Source of the DNA: Lysobacterales bacterium
Lineage (GTDB): Bacteria; Pseudomonadota; Gammaproteobacteria; Xanthomonadales; Ahniellaceae
Assembly: GCA_016721845.1 (NCBI GenBank)
Contig: JADKHK010000003.1
Span: 186,001 to 250,000, forward strand
Reading direction: 5' to 3'
DNA: 64,000 nucleotides
Shown: one piece after another, positions 50,761 to 58,350 of the stretch
Numbering within the stretch: position 1 is the first letter of the stretch
Layout of the letters: every line of letters starts with the position of its first letter
Notes under the pieces: model-generated
The model's database searches: none
Seen by the model: only the letters and a program-made list of their open reading frames with translations
Told to the model about the DNA's origin: nothing
Position numbers and translations under genes: made by a program

Positions 50761-51675
50761 TCAGAGCGACTGCGGCCGGTGCACGCCGAACGTGGTTTCG
50801 ATCGCTGCGAGCAGACGCGCCACCTCGCCACTCATCAACACGAAGCGCGCGTCGAGTTCGGCCTTGGCGGAATCGCGGTCACCCTTGTCGAGTTGTTCCA
50901 CCGCGATGTCGAGCAGCTTGAACTTGCGCACGGTCAGCGTTTCGTCGAGCACGAAGCGCATCCGCTCCTCGAAGGTGAGCGCGAGCTGGGTGACCTGCTT
51001 GCCGCTGCTGAGATGCTCGCGCATCTCGTCGGCGCCAAGGTCCTGACGACGACAGCGCACGATGGCGCCATTGTCGGCCGGGTCCTTCAGCTCGCATTCG
51101 TCGCCGAGTGCGAATCCTGTCGGGAGCTTACCCTCGATCATCCACTCCGTCATGAGCGCGCGCGGCGACTCTTCGGGCTCCAGTCCGGTCGCGGGAAAGC
51201 TGCCGAGCGCGTTGCGCAGCGCCGAAACGAAGCCTTCCGCGGCCTTGCGCGAACTGGTGTCGACCACCACCCAACCCTTTGGAATATCGAGATAGCCGGC
51301 GAGGCGGCTCGGCCGCGCCAGCGCCCGCGGCAGCAACTCGGTGAGTGCGTCGTCCTTGAGCTTGCGACGCTCGCGGGCACCCACCGGACGCCCGCGCTGC
51401 TTCTCCAGTTCCTCGACTTTCTCGGCAATATGCTGGTTGATGATTGCCGTTGGCAGCAATTTGTCTTCACCGCCGAGCGCCAGCAAGGCCTGTTGGCCGT
51501 GCTCGATCGAGAACATGTCCTCGCCGCGACCATACGGTGACACCCAGCCGCGCGTCTGCAGCTCCAGCGGGCCGCAGGGACGCAATGCGTGCTCGGCCAG
51601 CTGTTCGTCCAGCTTCTTGAAGCGCTTGTCGATGCCTTCGGGAAAGCGGAAAAGGGTCAGGTTGCGAAAGAACAT
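50761..51675 (-). CDS. rdgC: Recombination-associated protein RdgC
   Basis: This 304-residue DNA-binding protein matches E. coli RdgC (303). RdgC forms a ring around DNA and restrains RecA filament formation. Family blocks: MFFRNLTLFRFPEGIDKRFK, GWVSPYGRGEDMFSIEHGQQ, LLPTAIINQHIAEKVEELEK, TELLPRALARPSRLAGYLDI and VLMSGEVARLLAAIETTFG. It is upstream of the YgjP-like peptidase and 68 bases after ttcA, with a perfect GAAA-loop hairpin in its leader. Confidence 0.95.
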   Translation of the reverse strand: MFFRNLTLFRFPEGIDKRFKKLDEQLAEHALRPCGPLELQTRGWVSPYGRGEDMFSIEHGQQALLALGGEDKLLPTAIINQHIAEKVEELEKQRGRPVGARERRKLKDDALTELLPRALARPSRLAGYLDIPKGWVVVDTSSRKAAEGFVSALRNALGSFPATGLEPEESPRALMTEWMIEGKLPTGFALGDECELKDPADNGAIVRCRRQDLGADEMREHLSSGKQVTQLALTFEERMRFVLDETLTVRKFKLLDIAVEQLDKGDRDSAKAELDARFVLMSGEVARLLAAIETTFGVHRPQSL

Positions 51676-51702
51676 GTCGTGATACTCCCGAAATACGTCG
51701 TT

Positions 51703-51724
51703 ATCGTCGTCGAAAGACGACGAT
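51703..51724. promoter_or_regulatory. Perfect 9-bp hairpin with GAAA loop in the rdgC leader
   Basis: ATCGTCGTC (51703-51711) pairs perfectly with GACGACGAT (51716-51724) around GAAA. Read on the minus strand the loop is TTTC and no T-run follows, so it is not a standard terminator. It lies 28 bases before the rdgC start and may be an operator or an RNA processing/translation element. Confidence 0.5.
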
Positions 51725-51743
51725 CATGGTGTGATTGATACGG

Positions 51744-52649
51744 TCAGGCTTCGAGGATGTCGCGCCCGATCGATCGGGTGGCCGGGCGTCCCGCCGGGGC
51801 GGGCTCCGATGCTTCGCCCGCCAGCCAGGCGTGGGCGTCGACGGGTGCACCGCGCGCACCGAGCGCGGCAAAGTCGTACAGCTCGCGGTCGGCGAGGTGC
51901 GAGGGATGAACCTGGCCCAGGGCGCGAAAGGTGTTCTCGATGCGGCCCGGATGGACGCGCTCCCAATCCGCCAGCATGGCCTTGATCGCCTTGCGCTGCA
52001 GCGTCTCCTGCGAGCCGCAGAGGTTGCAGGGCATGATCGGGAACTGCTTGAACGCCGCGTACTCGGCGATGTCGTCCTCGGCGCAATACGCGAGCGGCCG
52101 GATGACGACGTGGCGACCGTCGTCGGACTTCAGCTTGGGCGGCATCGCCGACAGTTTCGAATGATGGAACAGATTCAGGAACAAGGTTTCGACGATGTCG
52201 TCGCGATGGTGGCCGAGCGCGATCTTGGTGAAGCCGTGCAATGCGGCATGCGTATACAGCGCGCCGCGCCGCAGGCGTGAACACAGGCCGCACATCGTCT
52301 TGCCTTCCGGCACCACGCGCTTGACCACCGAGTAGGTGTCCTGCTCCAGGATCGTGAACGGCACGCCGATGCGGCGCAGATGTTCCGGCAGCACCTCGGG
52401 CGAGTAGCCCGGCTGTTTCTGGTCCAGATGCACCGCAGCCAACTCGAAGCGCACCGGCGCCTTGGCTTGCAGTTGCAGCAGCAGGTCGAGCAGGGTGTAG
52501 CTGTCCTTGCCGCCCGAGAGGCAGACCATGACCTTGTCGCCGTCCTCGATCATCGCGAAGTCGGCAATCGCCTGCCCGACCTGTCGACGCAGGCGCTTGT
52601 GCAACTTGTTGAATTCGGATTCGGCTTTGCGGTTCGGTTCGAGGCCCAT
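51744..52649 (-). CDS. ttcA: tRNA 2-thiocytidine(32) biosynthesis protein TtcA
   Basis: This 301-residue enzyme inserts sulfur at C32 of tRNA using ATP and a [4Fe-4S] cluster. The PP-loop is MVCLSGGKDSYTLLDLLLQ near residue 42; the two CxxC motifs that with a third cysteine bind the cluster are KTMCGLCSRLRRG and PIMPCNLCGSQE. IALGHHRDDIVETLFLNLFH is the conserved active-site block. Length fits E. coli TtcA (311). ATG 52649 is preferred over the frame start at 52688, which adds non-conserved residues. Confidence 0.95.
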   Translation of the reverse strand: MGLEPNRKAESEFNKLHKRLRRQVGQAIADFAMIEDGDKVMVCLSGGKDSYTLLDLLLQLQAKAPVRFELAAVHLDQKQPGYSPEVLPEHLRRIGVPFTILEQDTYSVVKRVVPEGKTMCGLCSRLRRGALYTHAALHGFTKIALGHHRDDIVETLFLNLFHHSKLSAMPPKLKSDDGRHVVIRPLAYCAEDDIAEYAAFKQFPIMPCNLCGSQETLQRKAIKAMLADWERVHPGRIENTFRALGQVHPSHLADRELYDFAALGARGAPVDAHAWLAGEASEPAPAGRPATRSIGRDILEA

Positions 52650-52714
52650 GGCGCGCCTCCGGAGGGCCGCACAGTTTAGCGGCGCCAATGCATTCCCGCC
52701 CGGCCGGAGCGCGG

Positions 52715-52722
52715 GCTACACT
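52715..52722 (+). promoter_or_regulatory. Putative -10 element of the DUF465 gene
   Basis: GCTACACT contains TACACT, 24 bases before ATG 52747, similar to the elements before speE and argS. No clear -35 is seen. Confidence 0.35.
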
Positions 52723-52746
52723 CACCCGTCCCCCGCGCGCGCCGCC

Positions 52747-52956
52747 ATGTCCGAATCGCTCGATCCCGCCTTCATCGCCCGCCGACTGGTCGAACTGCGC
52801 ACCGAACATCGCGATCTCGACGTCGCCATCGCCAGCCTTGCCGATGACAGCAGTGCCGACGAGATCCAGCTGCGCCGCCTGAAGAAGCGCAAGCTGCGCA
52901 TCCGCGACATGATCACGTACTACGAGAACAAGCTGATCCCGGACGAACCGGCCTGA
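52747..52956 (+). CDS. YdcH-like small DUF465 protein
   Basis: This 69-residue protein is a short charged helical hairpin: RLVELRTEHRDLDVAIASLA, then IQLRRLKKRKLRIRDMITYY, typical of the DUF465/YdcH family. Function is unknown. The ATG at 52747 is close to a TACACT -10. It is divergent from ttcA by 97 bases and converges with the delta-60-repeat gene. Confidence 0.85.
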   Translation: MSESLDPAFIARRLVELRTEHRDLDVAIASLADDSSADEIQLRRLKKRKLRIRDMITYYENKLIPDEPA

Positions 52957-52978
52957 TCCTTGATCATCGTCGACGCAC

Positions 52979-54406
52979 CTACTCGAAGCTGTTCTTGAAG
53001 ATGTCGATGGCCGCCGGCTGCGCGTCGGTGCTGGTCAGGCGCGATGCCGTGGCGCTGTAGGGATTGCTCGCCGCGTTCGCCTTGAAGCGACCGCCGACGA
53101 GCACGCGCCCGGTCGAGTCGATCGTCGACCGCGCCGGGCGATCGTCTCCAAGATCGCCGAACCCGCCGCTGGCCGACCAGATGTAGACGCTGCTGGACGG
53201 CCCCACGATGCCCCAGTTCGCCTTCGCGAACAGCAGCGCATCGAAGCGTTGCGCGAAGAACAGTTCGGCGCCCGGACCCGATACGCCGGTCAGGAGGATG
53301 TCGCTTTCGCTGATCGACGGATTTCGCCAGTGCACGCCGCCGATGAACATCTGGCCACCGGCGCCGCCTTGCGTGGTCGTCTCGGCAACCCAATTGCCGG
53401 AAGTGTCGAAGCGCTGGATGAAGCCGAGGGTCTCGCCGCTGCCCGGCGTGGTGCCGGCGATCAGCAGGGCGCCGTCTTGGTTGATCGCCATCGCCGCGAC
53501 CTGGTCGCTGAGCGCCGGCGTGGCACTGCCGTAGAAGATCACGCGCCGACCGTTGTTGATCGCGGTGTAGCTGTCCATGTAGTTGCAACTGTCCGGGCAG
53601 AAGCTGGTATCGGCGAGGCCGGCGTCGGTCAAGCGCGCCAACGCGATGCGGGTGACGCTGCGCGCCGCGTCGTAGGCGCCACCGGCGATGGAGATGCGGC
53701 CGGCGCTGTCGATGGCGACGGCTCGGGCGTTGTCAAAGCGCATGCTGGCGGCCAGATCGAAATGGGTGACGCGCTTGCCGCTGCCGTTGAAACTGGTGTC
53801 GAGTGCACCCGTCGTCGTCAGGCGCGCGGTCCCGAAATCGAAATCCCCGGTGGCAGCACGTTCGACTTCGCCGACCACGACGATGCGGTCTTGATCATCG
53901 ACTGCAACCGCGTTCGCTGCATCGGAATTGTTGCCGCCAAGATTGAAGGCGATGTCGACCATGCCGTCGCCGCTGAAGCTGTTGTCCGGAAGCCCGGTCG
54001 ACAGCAGCCGCACGACACGGAAGTCGACGGCGCCTCCGGTCCCGGTCGAGCCGACCACGATGATGCGCCCCTGGCTGTCGATCGTGGCGCCAGCGACGCG
54101 AGAGAAGTTCAGGTAGGTGGCCGGATTTGCGCCGACGGTGTACACGCCGGCATCACTGTAGAAGTACGCCCCGAGGGTGTAGGGCCCGACCGGATTGTTG
54201 CTGCCGTCGACATCGGAATACGTCAACAGCACAACCGATCCGCCGCCAGGGCGGTACAGATGGGCAACCGTACTCTTGTAGTAGGCGCCCGTGGTGTAGT
54301 TGGCGCGACCAGCGTTCGCGAAACCGCTGTCCAGCGCGGTCGGGGCGGCCAGGAGGTCGGGGGCGGCAAGCGTCAGGGCCAGGAGGAGGTACAGGGCGGG
54401 CTTCAT
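52979..54406 (-). CDS. Exported delta-60-repeat protein with FKNSFE tail
   Basis: This 475-residue protein has a signal peptide (MKPALYLLLALTLAAPDLLA) and starts TALDSGFANAGRANYTTGAY. It carries beta-propeller delta-60 repeats with units such as FRVVRLLSTGLPDNSFSGDG, FGTARLTTTGALDTSFNGSG and IALARLTDAGLADTSF. The repeats usually describe secreted or surface proteins of unknown ligand. The tail is AAIDIFKNSFE, nearly the same as that of the 92-residue protein at 28780-29058. ATG 54406 is chosen because the frame start at 54538 adds a non-signal extension. Confidence 0.82.
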   Translation of the reverse strand: MKPALYLLLALTLAAPDLLAAPTALDSGFANAGRANYTTGAYYKSTVAHLYRPGGGSVVLLTYSDVDGSNNPVGPYTLGAYFYSDAGVYTVGANPATYLNFSRVAGATIDSQGRIIVVGSTGTGGAVDFRVVRLLSTGLPDNSFSGDGMVDIAFNLGGNNSDAANAVAVDDQDRIVVVGEVERAATGDFDFGTARLTTTGALDTSFNGSGKRVTHFDLAASMRFDNARAVAIDSAGRISIAGGAYDAARSVTRIALARLTDAGLADTSFCPDSCNYMDSYTAINNGRRVIFYGSATPALSDQVAAMAINQDGALLIAGTTPGSGETLGFIQRFDTSGNWVAETTTQGGAGGQMFIGGVHWRNPSISESDILLTGVSGPGAELFFAQRFDALLFAKANWGIVGPSSSVYIWSASGGFGDLGDDRPARSTIDSTGRVLVGGRFKANAASNPYSATASRLTSTDAQPAAIDIFKNSFE

Positions 54407-54476
54407 GTCGTGCTCCGATTGCCGCAGGGGCGGCTCGGTGGGGGAAACGACATGCGCGGCAAAACCCTGACATCGA

Positions 54477-55046
54477 TCAGGGCAGGCGCGACACCACGCT
54501 GCGGGCCAGGGCTTCGAAACGTGCATGCACCTCGGCATTCGTCAGGTCGGCCTTGTCGGCGCTGAGGTGCAGCACGGTGTCGCCGCGCAGTACGAGCAAC
54601 CCGGCGGGCAGATCGACCCACATCGCGGCATCGCCGAGATCGCCGACGGCGGTGCCGCCACGGCTCCATTCGTCGTAGTAGTCACGGGCGCTGGACCAGC
54701 GGCTATCGGTCTTCTGCAGACGCTCGCTGGTGACGAACTTGAGCGCGAAGCCGTTGTAGAAATCGTGGCTGTCGAGATAGATGCAGTCGAGGCTGTGCAG
54801 CGACGCTTCGTCGATGACATCGCGCTGGTCGATGTGGCCACCGACGACCGCGCTCACCTCGTCGAAGCTCGCGAGTTCACACAGGGGATGCGTGGCGATG
54901 CTGGCTTCGGCGGCCGCAGCGACGGCAGTCGCGACGTCGGCGGGCGATGCCGTGGTTGCTGCGGTAGTTGCGTCATCTCCGGTACCACAAGCGGTGAGGG
55001 CGAGACAGGACAGGGCGACGAAGGTCAGGCGATGCAGGGTGATCAT
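54477..55046 (-). CDS. Lipoprotein of unknown function
   Basis: This 189-residue protein has a lipoprotein signal with lipobox LTAC (MITLHRLTFVALSCLALTAC), then an Ala/Thr-rich linker and a domain of about 130 residues: HPLCELASFDEVSAVVGGHI, LDCIYLDSHDFYNGFALKFV and DLGDAAMWVDLPAGLLVLRG. Two cysteines could form a disulfide. No family was recognised. It lies 101 bases after the kinase stop on the same strand and 70 bases before the delta-60 gene, so a functional link to the kinase is possible. Confidence 0.7.
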   Translation of the reverse strand: MITLHRLTFVALSCLALTACGTGDDATTAATTASPADVATAVAAAAEASIATHPLCELASFDEVSAVVGGHIDQRDVIDEASLHSLDCIYLDSHDFYNGFALKFVTSERLQKTDSRWSSARDYYDEWSRGGTAVGDLGDAAMWVDLPAGLLVLRGDTVLHLSADKADLTNAEVHARFEALARSVVSRLP

Positions 55047-55147
55047 GCGGGAACTCCGGAAACGGGCGAGGGATCGTGCTGGTGACGGGAAACGTCGTGC
55101 GGGGCGCGACCCTGACATGGCCCGCACCCGCACCCTGGACCATCGTC

Positions 55148-57823
55148 TCACCGGGTCCGGTGGGCGACGACCAGTGCGTGCTCGGCACCCACGGCGTCCT
55201 GCAAACTCGCGATGGCCGCCGGCGGCGGCGGCGCAGCGTCGATCCGCGCGCGCCAGAGCAGCAGCAGGCTTGCATCCATGCCGCTGCCGGTGATCGCATC
55301 ACCGGCCACCGCGATGGCGGTGCTGGCCAGACGCCGCGCGTAGTCCGGATTGGATCGACGCTCGAAGATCTCGGCCAGCATCAGCAAGGCGCGCACCGCA
55401 TTGCGCCTCGGCAGCGCGCCGGCCTTGGCATTGTTCGACAAGACCTCCAGCACCGCGGCCAGCGTCGCATCGTCCGGATGCTGCTGCAGCGCGAGCACGC
55501 GATCGAAGGCCGCGACCGTCGACGCCAAGGGCGGTTGTGCGGCAAGTGCATCGCCGATTCGGTCCAGCTGCGCACGGGCATCCGCGACTTGTCCGGCGTA
55601 ATAGCGGGTGTCGACGCTCGCGAGTCGTGCCCGCAGGCATTCAATGCTGTCCGCGCCGGTCGCCGCACACATCGAGGCGATTGCCGAATTCGCCAGTCGC
55701 ACGGCCTCGTCGCCACGCCCGAGCAGCGCCAGCAACTTGGCATGCGACATGTCGCGCGCCGCGCGCGCCGGGGGCGAATCGGTCATCGCGTTGTCCAAAT
55801 CGACGCGTTCCAATGCCTCCAGGGCACGCAGCAAGTCGCCGCGAACCATGAGTGCATTGGCACGGTTCGCGGCGTTGATGCGTGACGAGATATTGATCGC
55901 GACGCCGGCCTCGGACCACACCGAGTCGGCACGATCGGCCAGTTCGATCGCACCATCGAGGTCACCGGCGAGCAGCAGGCTGGTAGCGCCGCTGCCGATC
56001 AGGCGGCCACGTTCGAGCGCAGTGCCGTCGGTCGCGCGGAACCCCTGTTCGGCCGCTGCGCGTGCGGCAATCACGGTCGCAGCGAGATCGCCGCGAGCGC
56101 GGAACTGCTGAGCGCGCAACATCTGGACTTCGGCCGGCAACATGCCGCCCGCGCGTTGCGTCGGCGTCATCCACGACTCGGCCTGATCGATGCTGGCCGT
56201 CGCCTCGTCCAAACGCCCCACACGCACCAGCGCGGTTGCACGAATGATTGCCGCTCTGGCCTGGATACGTTGCGGCGCTTTGGCCAGCATCGGCGCGAGC
56301 TGATCGAGCAATTCGAGTGCGCGCTGGTAATCGTCGCGCTGCGCGAACAGGTCCACCAGCGCGAGCTGCAGGGCGCTGTGCATCTCCGGGTCGCCGAACG
56401 CACCGAGCAGGTTCGGATCGGCGGCGATTTCCAGCAGCGCCTCGGGCGCGATCGGCGCACCGCTTTCGGTCGCGCGATTGAGCACGGCGACGAAATGTTC
56501 GCGCAGGGTCTCCTGACGGCGCGCCTCGTCGAGTGCAGCGTCGCGTTCGCGCTGTGCCGTGAGCGCAGCCTCGTTCGCGCGCATCGACTCGCGTTCAGCG
56601 CGGCGTGCCTGTTGCAGGCTGAACATCGTGGCCGCGATCAGGGCCAGGGCGGCGATGCTGGCCGCAGCCACCGCCAGGCGATGGCGACGCAGGAACTTCG
56701 AGGAGCGGTACGCGAACGAATCGCCACGCGCTTCGATCGGCAGGCCGGTGAGATGGCGTTCGATGTCGCGCTTCAACGCGGCCGCCGAGGCATAACGGCG
56801 CCCCGGATCCCGCTGCAGGCAGGTCAACGTGATGACGTCGAGATCGCCCCGCAGCGCCGCCACCCGGCGCGCATCGGTGTTGGCACGGGCCAGCCGCCGC
56901 GACGGCGCCTCGGTCACCGCCGCGTCGTCGCGCGCCGACGGCAATGGTCTTTCGCCGGTCAGCAGTTCATGCAGGATGACGCCCAGCGCATACAGGTCGG
57001 TGGCGGTGCTGAGCGCCCCGCCGGCGATCTGTTCCGGCGCGGCATACGCGGGCGTGTAGGCGCGCTGCTCGGTCCCGGTGCGGGTCAGCGCATCGTCGCG
57101 ACCGTTGCGGTCGATCAGCCGGGCGATGCCGAAGTCGAGCAGCTTCACCTGCCCGGCCGCATCGACCAGGATGTTGGCCGGCTTCAAGTCGCGATGCAGC
57201 ACCAGGTTCTGGTGTGCGAACTGCACCGCATCGCAGACTTGCATCAGCAAGGCCAGACGCTGAGGCAGCGATGCGCCGGTGCGCGCGACATGGGCCAGCA
57301 GCGGCTCGCCTTCGACCAGTTCCATGGCATACCAGGGCTGACCATCATCGGCGACGCCGCCATCGAGCAGGCGCGCGATGTTGCGGTGCTGCAGGCCAAC
57401 CAGGATCTGCCGTTCGCGCTCGAAACGTCGCGCGGCATTCGGGTCCTCGTGGTCGCCGGTGCGCAGCAGCTTGATCGCCACCGACTGCCGGAACCCGCCT
57501 TCCTCGCGTTCGCCGCGGAACACCGCCCCCATGCCGCCGCGCCCGATCAGGTCGGTCAGCAGATACGGGCCCATGCGGCGCCCGATGCGACTGTCCTGCC
57601 CGGCCTCGATCCCGGCGACGTGCGCTGCCAACGGCTGGTCCAGCACGCCCGACGCGACGGCATCGGCCGCAAGCAGTTGCTCGACCTCGTGCTTCAGCGC
57701 GACATCGTCACCGCACTGCGTCGCCACCCAGGCGTCGCGCGCGGCCGCGGTCACATCGAGGGCGGCGCGCATCAGGCGCAAGGCCTGCAGCCGGCGATCG
57801 TGGTCGGCGACAGCGTCCTTCAT
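55148..57823 (-). CDS. Transmembrane Ser/Thr protein kinase with TPR-like periplasmic domain (PknS-like)
   Basis: This 891-residue protein has an N-terminal cytoplasmic kinase domain at about 84-350. Motifs: glycine loop YLLTDLIGRGGMGAVFRGE, VAIKLL lysine, catalytic loop VLHRDLKPANILVD near 208, LLDFGIARL near 228 and AYAAPEQIAGG. One membrane helix follows near 381-404 (LAVAAASIAALALIAATMFS). The C-terminal half, probably periplasmic, consists of TPR-like helical repeats (ALEALERVDLDNAM, LLALLGRGDEAVRLANSAIA). Its start overlaps the ECF sigma stop (ATGA). ECF-plus-kinase pairs of this plan (EcfK/PknS in Xanthomonas citri, EcfP/PknT in Vibrio) use kinase phosphorylation to activate the sigma factor; the same role is inferred here. 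Confidence 0.9.
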   Translation of the reverse strand: MKDAVADHDRRLQALRLMRAALDVTAAARDAWVATQCGDDVALKHEVEQLLAADAVASGVLDQPLAAHVAGIEAGQDSRIGRRMGPYLLTDLIGRGGMGAVFRGEREEGGFRQSVAIKLLRTGDHEDPNAARRFERERQILVGLQHRNIARLLDGGVADDGQPWYAMELVEGEPLLAHVARTGASLPQRLALLMQVCDAVQFAHQNLVLHRDLKPANILVDAAGQVKLLDFGIARLIDRNGRDDALTRTGTEQRAYTPAYAAPEQIAGGALSTATDLYALGVILHELLTGERPLPSARDDAAVTEAPSRRLARANTDARRVAALRGDLDVITLTCLQRDPGRRYASAAALKRDIERHLTGLPIEARGDSFAYRSSKFLRRHRLAVAAASIAALALIAATMFSLQQARRAERESMRANEAALTAQRERDAALDEARRQETLREHFVAVLNRATESGAPIAPEALLEIAADPNLLGAFGDPEMHSALQLALVDLFAQRDDYQRALELLDQLAPMLAKAPQRIQARAAIIRATALVRVGRLDEATASIDQAESWMTPTQRAGGMLPAEVQMLRAQQFRARGDLAATVIAARAAAEQGFRATDGTALERGRLIGSGATSLLLAGDLDGAIELADRADSVWSEAGVAINISSRINAANRANALMVRGDLLRALEALERVDLDNAMTDSPPARAARDMSHAKLLALLGRGDEAVRLANSAIASMCAATGADSIECLRARLASVDTRYYAGQVADARAQLDRIGDALAAQPPLASTVAAFDRVLALQQHPDDATLAAVLEVLSNNAKAGALPRRNAVRALLMLAEIFERRSNPDYARRLASTAIAVAGDAITGSGMDASLLLLWRARIDAAPPPPAAIASLQDAVGAEHALVVAHRTR

Positions 57824-58341
57824 GGCACCCCGCCCCCCACATTCAGGCGCTCCAGATCGGCGTGGATCATCGCGCGCGCCGCCCGCCAGTCGCGGAACAG
57901 GGTGCGTTCGGTCACCTGCAAGACCCGGCTCATCTCCGGAAAACTGAGGCCGCCGTAGAAGTGCAACTCGACGACGCGCGCCAGTCGCGGCTCGGCTTGC
58001 TCGAGACGCAGCAGACATTGTTCGAGCGCGAGCACGTCGAGTGCTTCGGTCGCGGCTTCGGGCAGCTTGCGATCAGTCAGGGTTTCCAGGCGCAGGCCGC
58101 CGCCGCGCTTGTCGCGACCATGATGGCGCGCGAGATCGACCAGCACCTGGCGCATCGCGCGACTGGCGAGATTGAGCAGGTGCGCCTCGTCGACCACGGC
58201 CACTGCGGCCAGTTTGAGATAGGCCTCGTGCACCAGGCCGGTGGTCTGCAAGGTGGCACCCCCGGCCGCGAGCTGACGCCGGGCAATGCGCTTCAGCTCG
58301 TCGTACAGTCGCTCGAACAGTTGCGCGGCATCGGCCTCCAT
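57820..58341 (-). CDS. ECF-family sigma factor, kinase-partnered
   Basis: This 173-residue ECF sigma factor has region 2 (about 5-95) with TLQTTGLVHEAYLKLAAVAV and LLNLASRAMRQVLVDLARHH, and region 4 at about 110-170 with LEQCLLRLEQAEPRLARVVE and HFYGGLSFPEMSRVLQVTER. In place of the acidic DAED helix of ordinary ECF factors region 2.2 reads TTGLVHE, with Thr33/Thr34; kinase-activated ECF factors lack the acidic patch and gain charge by phosphorylation. No anti-sigma gene is present. It overlaps the kinase gene by four bases. The regulon cannot be read from sequence. Confidence 0.9.
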   Translation of the reverse strand: MEADAAQLFERLYDELKRIARRQLAAGGATLQTTGLVHEAYLKLAAVAVVDEAHLLNLASRAMRQVLVDLARHHGRDKRGGGLRLETLTDRKLPEAATEALDVLALEQCLLRLEQAEPRLARVVELHFYGGLSFPEMSRVLQVTERTLFRDWRAARAMIHADLERLNVGGGVP

Positions 58342-58350
58342 CGCGGCCGA

